DNA of 40,504 bases from an uncultured Bacteroidota bacterium (GTDB lineage: Bacteria; Bacteroidota; Bacteroidia; AKYH767-A; JABDAW01), in contig CAIWCG010000077.1 in the NCBI GenBank assembly GCA_903911135.1, positions 1-40,504 on the forward strand, in the 5' to 3' direction. Position numbers and translations under genes: made by a program. Shown here piece by piece: positions 26,690 through 34,947 of the stretch. The stretch's first letter is position 1. Every line of letters starts with the position of its first letter. Under the pieces are notes generated by a model that was not told the DNA's origin, made no database searches, and saw nothing but the letters and a program-made list of their open reading frames with translations.

Positions 26690-26735
26690 GTAATTTTTTT
26701 TAATTAGTTAGTAAATATTTATGTTTATAATGCGG

Positions 26736-26768
26736 CAAATATAAGATAATATAAACGAACTCACCAAA
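26736..26768 (-). promoter_or_regulatory. Promoter of the small barrel gene
   Basis: On the minus strand TTTG (26768-26765) is followed after 21 bp by TATATTTG (26743-26736), a full match to the Bacteroidota consensus. The leader before the ATG at 26689 is about 40 nt. Confidence 0.75.
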
Positions 26769-26820
26769 ACAAATGTTAAGAATTATGAACATATTTATCA
26801 ATAATGGCATTTCTAAGCAT

Positions 26821-27558
26821 TCAAGAGAACCAATTATGCAGTTCATTGATGGTCACTTTTTCCTTTTTATCAATGGCAATGCTGCCTTCTTTCATGAGAA
26901 TAACGCGGTTTCCGTAAGTGGCTGCATCCTTTAGATTATGTGTTATGAGTATGGCTGTGAGGTGAAATTCATGGATCAACTGATTGGCTTTTTGCATGAT
27001 TATCTCCGAAGTCTTTGGGTCGAGAGCCGCAGCAGGTTCGTCGAGCAACAGTATTTTGGCATCATCCATAATGGCCATGATGAGCGTCAAGGCCTGCCTC
27101 TGTCCGCCCGAAAGCGTGCCCATGGGTTGTTCCAGCTTATCCTCCAATCCCAATCCCAGCATGGCAATCTTGTCCCTCACCGTTTTCTTGAAATCATTGT
27201 TGATGCCTATCGTGAGGCCCTTCTTTTTTGTTCTGATGCTGGCCAATCGGAAGTTATCAATGATGCTCAATTCGGAGGCAGTACCAGAAAATGGGTCCTG
27301 AAAAATACGAGCAATCCATTTGCTTCTGTCGTAATCCTTGATGTGGGTAACTGCCTGATTATCGATTGTCAGTTGGCCTTTGTCGGCTAGGATATTTCCG
27401 GCAATGATGTTCAGCAAGGTGCTTTTTCCAGAACCATTTGAACCGAGTATGATTACGAAATCCTCATTGGCAATATGCAGGTTGATATCCCTCAAAGCCC
27501 TTACTTCCTGTGGCGTATGTGGATTGAAAGTCTTGTTAATGTCGGTTAAGTTTATCAT
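26821..27558 (-). CDS. ABC transporter ATPase (ABC_sub_bind-type uptake system)
   Basis: This 245-aa protein has Walker A GSNGSGKST at 39-47, the signature LSGGQ at 149-153, and Walker B KILLLDEP at 168-175, followed by AAALDPKTS (D-loop) and the switch His in ILITHNL. It is the energising subunit of the transporter encoded by the two genes upstream, and its start overlaps the permease stop by 4 bp. Systems of this composition include the TrpXYZ tryptophan uptake system of streptococci, but substrate cannot be deduced here. It is the last gene of a six-gene operon. Confidence 0.92.
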   Translation of the reverse strand: MINLTDINKTFNPHTPQEVRALRDINLHIANEDFVIILGSNGSGKSTLLNIIAGNILADKGQLTIDNQAVTHIKDYDRSKWIARIFQDPFSGTASELSIIDNFRLASIRTKKKGLTIGINNDFKKTVRDKIAMLGLGLEDKLEQPMGTLSGGQRQALTLIMAIMDDAKILLLDEPAAALDPKTSEIIMQKANQLIHEFHLTAILITHNLKDAATYGNRVILMKEGSIAIDKKEKVTINELHNWFS

Positions 27559-28418
27559 ACCTTTTTTCTAAGATTAGGAAGACTGACAACTGCCAAGACT
27601 ATCAAGGCGGTGATGAGTTTCAAGTAGTTCGGGTCGATGCCCAATGAAAGTGCAACCGCCAATATCAGCCTAAAAACAACTGTGCCGATAATGACTCCTA
27701 TCAATCTGAAGAAGAGGGAATTCACCTTCAAGAGGTTCATCATCGTTTCGCCTATCATCACCGAACCAAGACCAAGAATGACGATGCCTATTCCCATGTT
27801 GATGTCTGCAAAACCTTGGTATTGCGTTATCAAAGAACCACTAACGGCTGTCAATCCATTTGCCAAGGCAAGCCCCATTATTTTCATTCTTGAGGTATCC
27901 ACACCCATCGCCCTTACCATTGTTTCAGAGTTTCCTGTCGCTCTCATGGCAATGCCGAAATCGGTCTTCAACAACCATGACAAGAAGGCGACCAGGAGTA
28001 TGGTGATGAACAGCAATATCGAGAATTGACGCATGGAATTATCATTGATAAATGAAAACCAATCGAAGACGGTAGGCAAATTTATGAGTGGTATATTTGA
28101 ACGCCCCATCAAGGAAAGATTGACGGAATAGAGTGCCGTCATGATTAATATTCCTGCCAATAATGCATTCACCTTTAATTTTGTGTTGATGAATCCTGTA
28201 GCAGAACCAGCGATGATTCCAGCAATGAATGACAGCATTAAAGCCATCGGAACAGAACTGTATTTAGATAGAATTACTGCCGTAACCACCCCGCCTAATG
28301 TGTAACTGCCATCAGTGGTTATATCAGGGATATTGAATATTCGCATGGAAATGAAGATGCCGAAACCAAGCGAAACGAACCCCAATCCAAGCATTATTGC
28401 AGAGAGGTAGAAGTTCAT
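27555..28418 (-). CDS. ABC transporter permease (BPD_transp_2 family)
   Basis: This 287-aa protein has about eight to nine membrane helices and the motifs of the branched-chain amino acid/ribose-type permeases: SLGFGIFISMRIFNIPDITTDG near the N-terminus and KTDFGIAMRATGNSETMVRAMG in the cytoplasmic coupling region. This permease type is associated with ABC_sub_bind substrate proteins. The gene is 17 bp downstream of the lipoprotein gene and overlaps the ATPase gene by 4 bp, so translation is probably coupled. Confidence 0.9.
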   Translation of the reverse strand: MNFYLSAIMLGLGFVSLGFGIFISMRIFNIPDITTDGSYTLGGVVTAVILSKYSSVPMALMLSFIAGIIAGSATGFINTKLKVNALLAGILIMTALYSVNLSLMGRSNIPLINLPTVFDWFSFINDNSMRQFSILLFITILLVAFLSWLLKTDFGIAMRATGNSETMVRAMGVDTSRMKIMGLALANGLTAVSGSLITQYQGFADINMGIGIVILGLGSVMIGETMMNLLKVNSLFFRLIGVIIGTVVFRLILAVALSLGIDPNYLKLITALIVLAVVSLPNLRKKV

Positions 28419-28435
28419 GTCAGATAAAAGAAGGA

Positions 28436-29404
28436 TTATTTGTGATACACTTCGAAAGAGGAATCGAATTGCAAATTGAATTTAGCTGCAGTGGCACCAT
28501 TATAAACACGCTTCCTGATTTTTACATGTTCTGCTTTCAAACCATCCAATGATTTCGTTTTCAAATATTGAACTGCCTGTTCGCCGGCTTGTAAACCCCA
28601 TTGATAAAAGTCGGCACCATAAGAAACCAATGCACCACGAGCCACCAACCCGACTTCACAAGTGAAGATAGGAATTTTCTTTGCATCACATGATTTTGCA
28701 ATGGTTTCAAAAGAAGCAAACACGGCATTGTCCGGCATGGCAAAGAACACATCGATACCTTTATTTATCAAGGATTGTACTGCCAGTTGAGTTTCGGAAG
28801 AATTATTGACTGGAAGCACTTCCAAGTTCAAGCCTAATTCCTTGCACTTGCTTTTTACTTCATTAAATGCATCTGTAGATTGAGGTTCTGCCTGATTATA
28901 AATAACCCCAAGTTTTTTAGATTTCGGAAAAATAGCTCTGACTAATGCAACGGATGAATCAATATAATCTAATGTCTCATAAGCACCTAAAAGGTTCCTT
29001 TGAGTATTCCCATTTGCATCAGTAAGTTTTGCATTTTTAGGATCAGGAGACACCATCATGAAGATTGGAATCACTTTGGTCTTCTGCGCAGTAGTTATTG
29101 TTGATATGGTAGGGCAAGTGGCTATCAAATCAACCTTTTGGGATACCAGATAGTCACATGCCTGGATTAATGTAGGTTGATCTCCTTGAGCATTTCTGTA
29201 AACTATCCTAAGCGTAGAATCCTTTTCGCTGTAGCCGCCTTTTGCTAAGGCATCATAAAAACCATGTCTGGCTTTTTCCAATGTTTCATCTTGAAGCAAG
29301 TCTAAAAATCCAATAACATGAACATGTTTGGTTTCCTTTTTTTCTTGAGAATTATTACAAGAAAAAAAAATTATGGATAGAATTAATATGAATATCTTTT
29401 TCAT
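28436..29404 (-). CDS. ABC_sub_bind family substrate-binding lipoprotein
   Basis: This 322-aa protein has a lipoprotein signal peptide ending in IIFFSC, with Cys16 as the lipidated residue. The mature part has the two-lobed periplasmic-binding fold of the ABC_sub_bind family (HVIGFLDLLQDETLEKARHGF, VDLIATCPTISTITTAQ, KKLGVIYNQAEPQS, DVFFAMPDNAVFASFE, ARGALVSYGADFYQWGLQAGE). Known relatives bind aromatic amino acids such as tryptophan or tyrosine, but many have unknown ligands. Only 13 bp separate it from the upstream TPM-domain gene, so it is probably part of the same transcript. Confidence 0.9.
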   Translation of the reverse strand: MKKIFILILSIIFFSCNNSQEKKETKHVHVIGFLDLLQDETLEKARHGFYDALAKGGYSEKDSTLRIVYRNAQGDQPTLIQACDYLVSQKVDLIATCPTISTITTAQKTKVIPIFMMVSPDPKNAKLTDANGNTQRNLLGAYETLDYIDSSVALVRAIFPKSKKLGVIYNQAEPQSTDAFNEVKSKCKELGLNLEVLPVNNSSETQLAVQSLINKGIDVFFAMPDNAVFASFETIAKSCDAKKIPIFTCEVGLVARGALVSYGADFYQWGLQAGEQAVQYLKTKSLDGLKAEHVKIRKRVYNGATAAKFNLQFDSSFEVYHK

Positions 29405-29417
29405 TTATCGATTTTTA

Positions 29418-30251
29418 TTACCAACTACCAGAAGCTCCACCACCTCCAAAACTTCCTCCTCCGAAACCACCAAAACCACTGTCGCTGCTACCACCACCAC
29501 CTCCTCCTCCAAAGCCGCCAAAACCTCCACCACCAGAATTGAAATTATTCCAACTGCCTGACGACCGATTAGTGGATGCCATCAACAAGGCCCAAGCCGC
29601 CCAAAAGCCTAAATTATTCATGGCTGCATAATTTTTAACAGAACGATACTTCCGGAAAAACACAATAAAAACGATAACAAGTACTACCAACGAAAAGAAA
29701 CCAAATGGCGATTGCTCTTCACTTCTTCCTTGCTTGTTTTTCATGTATTGATCCGGGGTAAATTCCTTTCGTGCCAAAGACATAAGCGTTATAACTGAAT
29801 TGTGCAAGCCAAGATAGAAATTACCTTCCTTAAACGATGGCTTCATCTCGTTTTCTATGATCGTTTTTGCAATTGCATCCGGTATGACAGGCTCCAATCC
29901 ATAACCTACCTGTATGGTCATCTTGTGATCATCCTTTGCTACCACTATTAGAATCCCATTGTCTTTCTTCTTAGTTCCTATTCCCCATTTATCACCCAAT
30001 TGGGCTGCGTAATCGGCGATATCATAATCACCGACAGACTTCATTATCACGATTGCAATTTGAGTGGAAGTGGAGTCATTGAATTTTCTACACTCCTGTT
30101 CAAGGGCATGAAGCTGCGGAGGAGTAAACGTGTTGCCGGTATAATCATTTACCAGTCGGTTAGACTTTTCCGGAAACTCATCCTTGCAAATTCCGAGCAA
30201 CGGAATCAACAATGCCAACAAAAGAACCAACTTTCTAATTATCTTGTTCAT
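29418..30251 (-). CDS. YgcG-like TPM-domain membrane protein with Gly-rich tail
   Basis: This 277-aa protein has a signal peptide of about 22 residues, then a TPM domain at about 28-150 (RLVNDYTGNTFTPPQLHALE, TQIAIVIMKSVGDYDI, GIGTKKKDNGILIVVAKDD, GYGLEPVIPD). A membrane segment lies near 170-190 (SLVVLVIVFIVFF). The Gly/Ser/Phe-rich tail (runs of Gly and GFGGFGG) ends in GASGSW. The N-terminal domain would lie in the periplasm. TPM proteins of this kind are typically found beside LemA, but their function is not settled. The start overlaps the previous gene by 4 bp. Confidence 0.9.
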   Translation of the reverse strand: MNKIIRKLVLLLALLIPLLGICKDEFPEKSNRLVNDYTGNTFTPPQLHALEQECRKFNDSTSTQIAIVIMKSVGDYDIADYAAQLGDKWGIGTKKKDNGILIVVAKDDHKMTIQVGYGLEPVIPDAIAKTIIENEMKPSFKEGNFYLGLHNSVITLMSLARKEFTPDQYMKNKQGRSEEQSPFGFFSLVVLVIVFIVFFRKYRSVKNYAAMNNLGFWAAWALLMASTNRSSGSWNNFNSGGGGFGGFGGGGGGGSSDSGFGGFGGGSFGGGGASGSW

Positions 30252-30688
30252 TTTCCGAAAACGATTTCATCTGGGAGTTCATTCACATCATCAGCTTGAT
30301 GAGGAAAATATTCCTGCAAGGCTTTGCCCGCCATCATTATTCCTTTGCTCATTCCTGTGGCGAAGTCCTGAAGTTTAAAATGGCTTACCATGGTGTGTTT
30401 TATCTCGTCCCAGAAGTCCGGTTTCACCTTGCTGTTTATTCCAGCATCGCCAAGGATGGCAAACTTGCGATGAGAGACCGCAAGATAGAACAGTACCCCA
30501 TTTCGTTCTTGGGTCTTATGAATTTCCAGTTGCTCGAAAATGAAAGCGGCCCTATCCAAAACGTTTTCGATACACTTATCTTCAATGAAGACGCGTATCT
30601 CGCCAGAAGTGTTCAGTTCGGCTTCCTTAACGGCGGCAACAATCCGTTCTTGTTGCTCTTTGGTGAAAAAATCCTTTGCTCTAGGCAT
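30248..30688 (-). CDS. TPM-domain protein without signal peptide
   Basis: This 146-aa protein consists of almost only a TPM domain: LNTSGEIRVFIEDKC, FEQLEIHKTQERNGVLFYLAVSHRKFAILGD, and a C-terminal helix region ending in DEIVFGK. It lacks the signal peptide and Gly-rich tail of its neighbour, so it is probably cytoplasmic or peripherally attached. It lies 9 bp behind lemA and overlaps the next gene by 4 bp. The lemA, short TPM, long TPM order is common in Bacteroidota. Confidence 0.88.
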   Translation of the reverse strand: MPRAKDFFTKEQQERIVAAVKEAELNTSGEIRVFIEDKCIENVLDRAAFIFEQLEIHKTQERNGVLFYLAVSHRKFAILGDAGINSKVKPDFWDEIKHTMVSHFKLQDFATGMSKGIMMAGKALQEYFPHQADDVNELPDEIVFGK

Positions 30689-30697
30689 CGATATTCA

Positions 30698-31291
30698 TTA
30701 ATCGAACTTCACTTTTGGAGCTTTTTCTGCACCTGCATCAGCCTTGAAGAATTCCATTTGCTTGAAATTGAACATCGAGGCAATCATATTTTTTGGAAAC
30801 AGGACGATATAGCTGTTGAATTCGCCTACGGCATCGTTAAACTTTCGGCGTTCGTTTGCTACGCGGTGTTCGGTACCTTCAAGTTGCGACTGCAAAGCCA
30901 TAAAGTTCTGGTTAGCTTTCAAATCAGGGTATTTCTCTACCACTACCATCAGTCTTGCCAAAGTTCCTTCCATCTGGTTGGCAGCTCTTACCTGGTCATC
31001 CACCGAAAGGCTTTTGTTGTTCACATTTACTTTGGCCTGACCGGCTTGTGAGCGCAATCCTGCTATTTCTGTCAAGGTCGATTTTTCAAAATGAGCGTAG
31101 CCCTGCACCGTTTCCACCAGTTGAGGAATCAAATCGGCACGCTGCTGATACTGAACCTGCACCTGTCCCCATTGTTTTTCCACCGCCACCTTCATCGTGG
31201 CCATATTATTATAAGGTCCTACGAAACTCGAATACAGAAAGAATAGCACTACCACTATTATTCCGACAATAATCCATGTTCTTTTGTTCAT
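30698..31291 (-). CDS. lemA: LemA family membrane protein
   Basis: This 197-aa protein has one N-terminal membrane helix (TWIIVGIIVVVLFFLY, 5-20) followed by a long helical bundle with the LemA signature: YNNMATMKVAVEKQWGQVQVQYQQRADLIPQLVETV, then AANQMEGTLARLMVVVEKYPDLKANQNFMALQSQLEGTE, and NDAVGEFNSYIVLFP. LemA was named in Listeria. Its biochemical role is unknown, though it recurs with TPM-domain proteins, which suggests a membrane complex. It is the first gene of the six-gene operon. Confidence 0.95.
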   Translation of the reverse strand: MNKRTWIIVGIIVVVLFFLYSSFVGPYNNMATMKVAVEKQWGQVQVQYQQRADLIPQLVETVQGYAHFEKSTLTEIAGLRSQAGQAKVNVNNKSLSVDDQVRAANQMEGTLARLMVVVEKYPDLKANQNFMALQSQLEGTEHRVANERRKFNDAVGEFNSYIVLFPKNMIASMFNFKQMEFFKADAGAEKAPKVKFD

Positions 31292-31330
31292 TTTATTTTT
31301 GTTTTAGGGTAAATATTTATTTTATGGACG

Positions 31331-31338
31331 CAAATATA
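31331..31338 (-). promoter_or_regulatory. -7 box of the lemA operon
   Basis: On the minus strand TATATTTG matches TANNTTTG and lies 40 bp upstream of the lemA ATG. No clear -33 box is present at the usual distance. Confidence 0.4.
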
Positions 31339-31440
31339 GATAAAAACTACGAGGTAGCTAAGGCCATTTACGGTCAAGTTCTCAAAAATCGGGTGGGAAG
31401 AATCGTTAGTCATCCCCTCATTTTTCTGCCTCCCCACCGA

Positions 31441-31610
31441 ATTTATAATTCATAATTCCTAATTTATAATTCTTTTTTGGAGCCTACGGTTTCTTCTCGC
31501 ATCATGGTGCTACCTGCCAGCCATCGATTATCTGCCGCCAAAGGCAAGGGCCTTCGTAATGGCAGGATAAGCTGGGCATGTCAGGGCTAGGATTGATGGC
31601 AGCAGCTTCG
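31441..31610 (-). repeat. Flavo-1-like intergenic repeat, copy C (subtype 2, inverted)
   Basis: Read on the minus strand it has GAAGCTGCTGCCATC, TAGCCCTGACATGCCCA, GATGGCTGGCAGGTAGCACC, ATGATGCGAGAAGAAACC and GTAGGCTCCAAAAAAG, followed by AATTATAAATTAGGAATT. The last 35 bp are almost identical to copy D, which lies 400 bp away in the opposite orientation. The middle has a different hairpin filling from copy D. Confidence 0.6.
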
Positions 31611-31635
31611 AAGGAACTTTTTGTCAGGAACGTGG

Positions 31636-31668
31636 CTTCGGCGAAAAGGCAAAGCCTTTTCGCCGAAG
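31636..31668. other. Perfect 15-bp-stem hairpin with 3-nt loop
   Basis: CTTCGGCGAAAAGGC and GCCTTTTCGCCGAAG are exact complements separated by AAA. No T-run follows on either strand, so it is not a typical terminator. It lies between copy C and array 5. A shorter relative of its word, CTTCGCCGAAG, is present near 3110. Confidence 0.7.
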
Positions 31669-31730
31669 CAAGCACCCCAAAATTTCAGGAATACATTGAT
31701 AATTAGCCTATAAGGAATTTTCCTTCGGGT

Positions 31731-31916
31731 TTACAAAACACTCTACGGCCTCCAAGTAATATTATTTGGAGGTTAGGTAATATTACGTGGAGGCCAGGTA
31801 ATATTACTTGGAGGCCAGGTAATATTACTTGGAGGCTAGGTAATATTACTTGGAGGCCAGGTAATATTACTTGGAGGCTAGGTAATATTACTTGGAGGCC
31901 AAGTAATGTTTTGTAA
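31731..31916. repeat. Intergenic 21-bp tandem array 5 with terminal inverted repeat
   Basis: Eight units are built on GTAATATTACTTGGAGGCCA. GTAAT is at 31756, 31777, 31798, 31819, 31840, 31861, 31882 and 31903, all 21 bp apart. GTAATATTAC is a perfect 10-bp palindrome. TTACAAAACA at 31731-31740 and its exact complement TGTTTTGTAA at 31907-31916 close the array on both sides. This is the most homogeneous of the six arrays and lies between the divergent lemA operon and sigma factor gene. Confidence 0.92.
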
Positions 31917-32013
31917 CGACCAAAGAATCAGGTTTTCATGTCTATACCATATATATAAGGGGTGGTTTTCATAATTGTTGGCCTGAAAAAAGTCTTCTGA
32001 CAGCCATTTCGAG

Positions 32014-32150
32014 GTAGCTGCCGTCGGAAATAGCCCTGACATGCCCAAGATTAGCCCCGTGTGCGAAGGCATTCTTGTGCGTATGGTCGGGCTAACTGGT
32101 GGCTGGCAGGTAGCACCATGATGCGAGAAGAAACCGTAGGCTCCAAATGA
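32014..32150 (+). repeat. Flavo-1-like intergenic repeat, copy D (subtype 2)
   Basis: The order is TAGCTGCCGTCGGAAATAGC, CCTGACATGCCCAAGATTAG, GTGTGCGAAGGCATTCTTGT, GGTCGGGCTAACTGGTGGCT, GGCAGGTAGCACCATGATGC and GAGAAGAAACCGTAGGCTCC. It shares its tail with the inverted copy C and with subtype 1 copies. It ends just before the sigma factor promoter. Confidence 0.6.
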
Positions 32151-32164
32151 AAAGAAAGGAAATT

Positions 32165-32196
32165 TTTGTCATCATTTATATATTTCCCTACATTTG
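32165..32196 (+). promoter_or_regulatory. Promoter of the ECF sigma factor gene
   Basis: TTTG at 32165-32168 and TACATTTG at 32189-32196 are separated by 20 bp, a full match to the Bacteroidota housekeeping consensus. The leader is about 70 nt. Confidence 0.75.
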
Positions 32197-32275
32197 TCGC
32201 CATGATTGAGAATAAATATTTCGGTGGCTGCCCAACCATTTTTTGTGTATGGCGTCTTGTATTTTATAGCCGGTA

Positions 32276-32845
32276 ATGGTAGAAATGGATAACGAAGACG
32301 TATTGATAAAGGGGTGCATGGAATGGGATAGGCAGTCGCAGAGCAAGCTCTATAAGCTGTATTATGCCAAGATGTTTGCGGTGTGTTATCGTTATTCCAG
32401 GAACAAGGAAGAGGCGGAGGACACGTTGCTTGAAGGTTTCATGAGGGTTTTTGAGAATATAAAGAATTTCAAGCAGGAGGTGGCGCTCGAAGGATGGATA
32501 AGGAGGATAATGGTTAACTTGGCGATAGATAAATTCAGAAAAAATACGAAGATGATTTCAATAGTTCATATAGACGATTACCAGCATAAGATGGGCGACT
32601 ACGCTACCGACGATGTGGTGAGCCAGATGAATGCCAAGGAATTGATGAAGATGGTGCAGAAACTTCCTCCGGGATATAGAATAGTCTTCAACCTCTATGT
32701 TTTTGAGGGCTTGAAGCATCGTGAAATAGCGGAGCAACTTGGAATATCGGAGGGGACGAGCAAATCGAACTTGTCGGATGCCAGAGTGCTTCTTCAGCGG
32801 GCTTTGAACAATAGTGTGAGTAACTTGGAAAAAATAGTGCGTTAA
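32276..32845 (+). CDS. ECF-subfamily RNA polymerase sigma factor
   Basis: This 189-aa protein has a sigma-70 region 2 at about 22-90 (LYKLYYAKMFAVCYRYSRNKEEAEDTLLEGFMRVFENI, GWIRRIMVNLAIDKFRK). Region 4 is at about 125-182 (LPPGYRIVFNLYVFEGLKHREIAEQLGISEGTSKSNLSDAR), holding the helix-turn-helix that reads the -35 element. There is no region 1.1 or 3, so it is an ECF sigma factor. ATG at 32285 is an alternative start three codons inside. The next gene, 5 bp downstream, is its likely regulatory partner. Confidence 0.93.
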   Translation: MVEMDNEDVLIKGCMEWDRQSQSKLYKLYYAKMFAVCYRYSRNKEEAEDTLLEGFMRVFENIKNFKQEVALEGWIRRIMVNLAIDKFRKNTKMISIVHIDDYQHKMGDYATDDVVSQMNAKELMKMVQKLPPGYRIVFNLYVFEGLKHREIAEQLGISEGTSKSNLSDARVLLQRALNNSVSNLEKIVR

Positions 32846-32850
32846 ATAAA

Positions 32851-34317
32851 ATGGACGATAACAGGGAAATAGACGAATTATTCAGGACAGAACTGGAATC
32901 TGTCGAAATGGAACCATCCGAAAACGTTTGGAACCAGCTCGAAGCTGAACTGGAACGCAAACAATCGCTGATATATAAGAAAAGTGCCACGAGGTTTAAA
33001 CTCCTTTCGCTAGGGTTGGCACTGTTGCTGCTTAGTTTTATTGCCTTTAACTACTTGATGCCAACAAGGGAGACAGGAAAAGGGGAAAATAAGGCGCTAA
33101 ATGTTAAAGTTGAAGAGAAATTAGCTGATCTGGTTTCAGAAAAACAGGAATCAAGTGTTAAAAGTTCAATTAAATCGGAGCAAATTGTTAAAAATGATGT
33201 AACAAAAATTAACAACTCAAGGTACAATTCATTCCAAAGCACCTTGAAAGGATCTAATGGAGCACACTTTTCCAATATCGGCAATGCCAACATCAACCCA
33301 TCGATCGAGAACACAGAAAGAAGTTTGGCAATAACAAACGGAAAATCCAATAAAAGTAAAAAGGAGGAAAACCTTATAAATTCAAATCAGGCAATTAAAA
33401 GCAATGCTTCTACAGAGTTAGTCCTTTCCAATGATTCAATCATTTCGCCTACCAATGATTTGGTTAAAGCAGTAGAAAATCCAATTACAAACGACAATGT
33501 TGTTTTGGCTGATACCATAAAACCAAAAGAGGCTCTGTATGTAAAGGAAGATTCAACCAAGAATCATGAAACGAAAGATTCAATTGCAATTGACAAGAAG
33601 AAATTTCTTTCACGGTTTTCTGTTGCAGCCTATTATTCCCCAGATTATAAAAGCAGTTTCTTGAAAAACAATGTGGCTAACAGCAATGAATCGGTGGAAT
33701 ATAAAAACAGAGAGAAATCGGAGTTTTCATTTACCACCGGCATCAACGTAAATTATGACTTGAACGACCATTGGCGAATTGGCGGTGGTGTAAATTACTC
33801 TAAAATGGTCTATTCAATGAATTATTCGACCATCTATGTGAAATATGGTTTCGACAATATGCTGCACTATCAATATCCAACATCGTGTGGCATCATCGAA
33901 ATACCGAATACCAAAAATAGGGTATTGCATGATGGCGACAGTGTAAATGTTTTCATCAGCTGTGCACAAACACTTAAGTTCATCGATATTCCTTTGGCCG
34001 TTCAGTATCAATTCGGAACAGGAAACCTATCCTGGCATTTCAATGCAGGGGTTTCCATCAACTATATGGCGCAAGAGAAGGTGCTAGTAAATGTGGGTAC
34101 CAGAGAATTTACCATCGTAAACAACATAGATGGTTTGCAGAAATTCAGTTGCGGCTTGATGCTAGGCGGCGGAATGGAATATCGTTTCTGCCATCAATTC
34201 AGTTTGCTGCTCGATCCTACTTTCAGGGCATCAATCACCTCGCTTACCCAAAATACGGAAGTAAACTGCTACCCCTATTCCTTCGGATTGAACACCGGTA
34301 TCTTATATCACTTTTAA
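32851..34317 (+). CDS. Anti-sigma-like protein: cytoplasmic N-terminus, one membrane helix, C-terminal beta-barrel
   Basis: This 488-aa protein has an acidic N-terminal part (1-48) with the motif EIDELFRTELESVEMEPSENVWNQLE. Lys/Arg-rich residues precede a single membrane helix at 51-69 (LLSLGLALLLLSFIAFNYL), so the N-terminus is probably inside. A polar, Ser/Asn/Lys-rich linker of about 180 residues follows. The C-terminal 240 residues have the alternating strands of a PorT-like outer-membrane barrel (FSFTTGINVNYDLNDHWRIGGGVNYSKMVY, LSWHFNAGVSINYM, CGLMLGGGMEYRF) ending in LNTGILYHF. If both parts are right, the protein would span both membranes. Its position next to the sigma gene suggests it controls that factor. 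The barrel assignment is from pattern only. Confidence 0.75.
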   Translation: MDDNREIDELFRTELESVEMEPSENVWNQLEAELERKQSLIYKKSATRFKLLSLGLALLLLSFIAFNYLMPTRETGKGENKALNVKVEEKLADLVSEKQESSVKSSIKSEQIVKNDVTKINNSRYNSFQSTLKGSNGAHFSNIGNANINPSIENTERSLAITNGKSNKSKKEENLINSNQAIKSNASTELVLSNDSIISPTNDLVKAVENPITNDNVVLADTIKPKEALYVKEDSTKNHETKDSIAIDKKKFLSRFSVAAYYSPDYKSSFLKNNVANSNESVEYKNREKSEFSFTTGINVNYDLNDHWRIGGGVNYSKMVYSMNYSTIYVKYGFDNMLHYQYPTSCGIIEIPNTKNRVLHDGDSVNVFISCAQTLKFIDIPLAVQYQFGTGNLSWHFNAGVSINYMAQEKVLVNVGTREFTIVNNIDGLQKFSCGLMLGGGMEYRFCHQFSLLLDPTFRASITSLTQNTEVNCYPYSFGLNTGILYHF

Positions 34318-34333
34318 CTCGTAGAAAGCCCTT

Positions 34334-34936
34334 ATGAAAAATTGGTTACACATAAAATCGAACGACAATCAAGTCCGCTTTCTGCTTGGGGTAGAAGGGA
34401 AAAACCCCATGGTGCTCATGGTGGCCTACCCAAACATGACCACCCCCACGCTTTGGGACTATCAAATCAAGACCATCATAAGATTAAGCAAATCTTTGGG
34501 CTACGACGGCTGGATGATCATCAGCATCTATCCTCAACGGGTGAAAGAATTAAAATACCTGCACGCCAAACGCCACAGCCTGATGAGCAACAGAAACCAT
34601 GCACTGATAAAAAAAACCATTCTTCAATACAACATCAAGGAAATCTATGCCGGCTGGGGAAGCGCCATAGAAAACAGCAAATTCCTCATCCAAGAATTAG
34701 CCCAGATGAACAACACCTACTTTAACGACATCAAGTGGCTGGCCTACCAAAACGATTCAGCAAAGACACACCCACGCTCCATAGTCAATGTTCCGTTTTC
34801 ATTTAAAATAAAGCCATTCGACATAACGGCATACCTTGAAAAATACCTCGCTCCAACCATTGCCACACAAGTTTTTGCCCAAGGGAGACCGGTACGAAAA
34901 CCGAACGAAAGCCAGCCAATATCAATGGCACGATAA
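34334..34936 (+). CDS. DUF1643 family protein
   Basis: This 200-aa soluble protein has the family's motif order: VRFLLGVEGKNPMVLMVAYPN, an L-x-x-x-GYDGWMIISIYPQR core, the basic loop LHAKRHSLM, AGWGSAI, and a C-terminal KTHPRS-type segment. DUF1643 proteins are widespread in bacteria and phages, and their function is unknown. The gene is 16 bp behind the barrel-fusion gene and may be cotranscribed with the sigma factor pair. A C-rich codon preference distinguishes it from the gene before. Confidence 0.75.
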   Translation: MKNWLHIKSNDNQVRFLLGVEGKNPMVLMVAYPNMTTPTLWDYQIKTIIRLSKSLGYDGWMIISIYPQRVKELKYLHAKRHSLMSNRNHALIKKTILQYNIKEIYAGWGSAIENSKFLIQELAQMNNTYFNDIKWLAYQNDSAKTHPRSIVNVPFSFKIKPFDITAYLEKYLAPTIATQVFAQGRPVRKPNESQPISMAR

Positions 34937-34947
34937 CCAATGATATT

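Noticed and set aside
30296-31051. A 251-codon frame antisense to the TPM gene and lemA
   Set aside because: Both sense genes are clear family members in a tight operon. The antisense product has no recognisable features.
31731-31916. CRISPR array
   Set aside because: The 21-bp units abut each other with no unique spacers, the unit differs in every array, and no cas gene is in the window.
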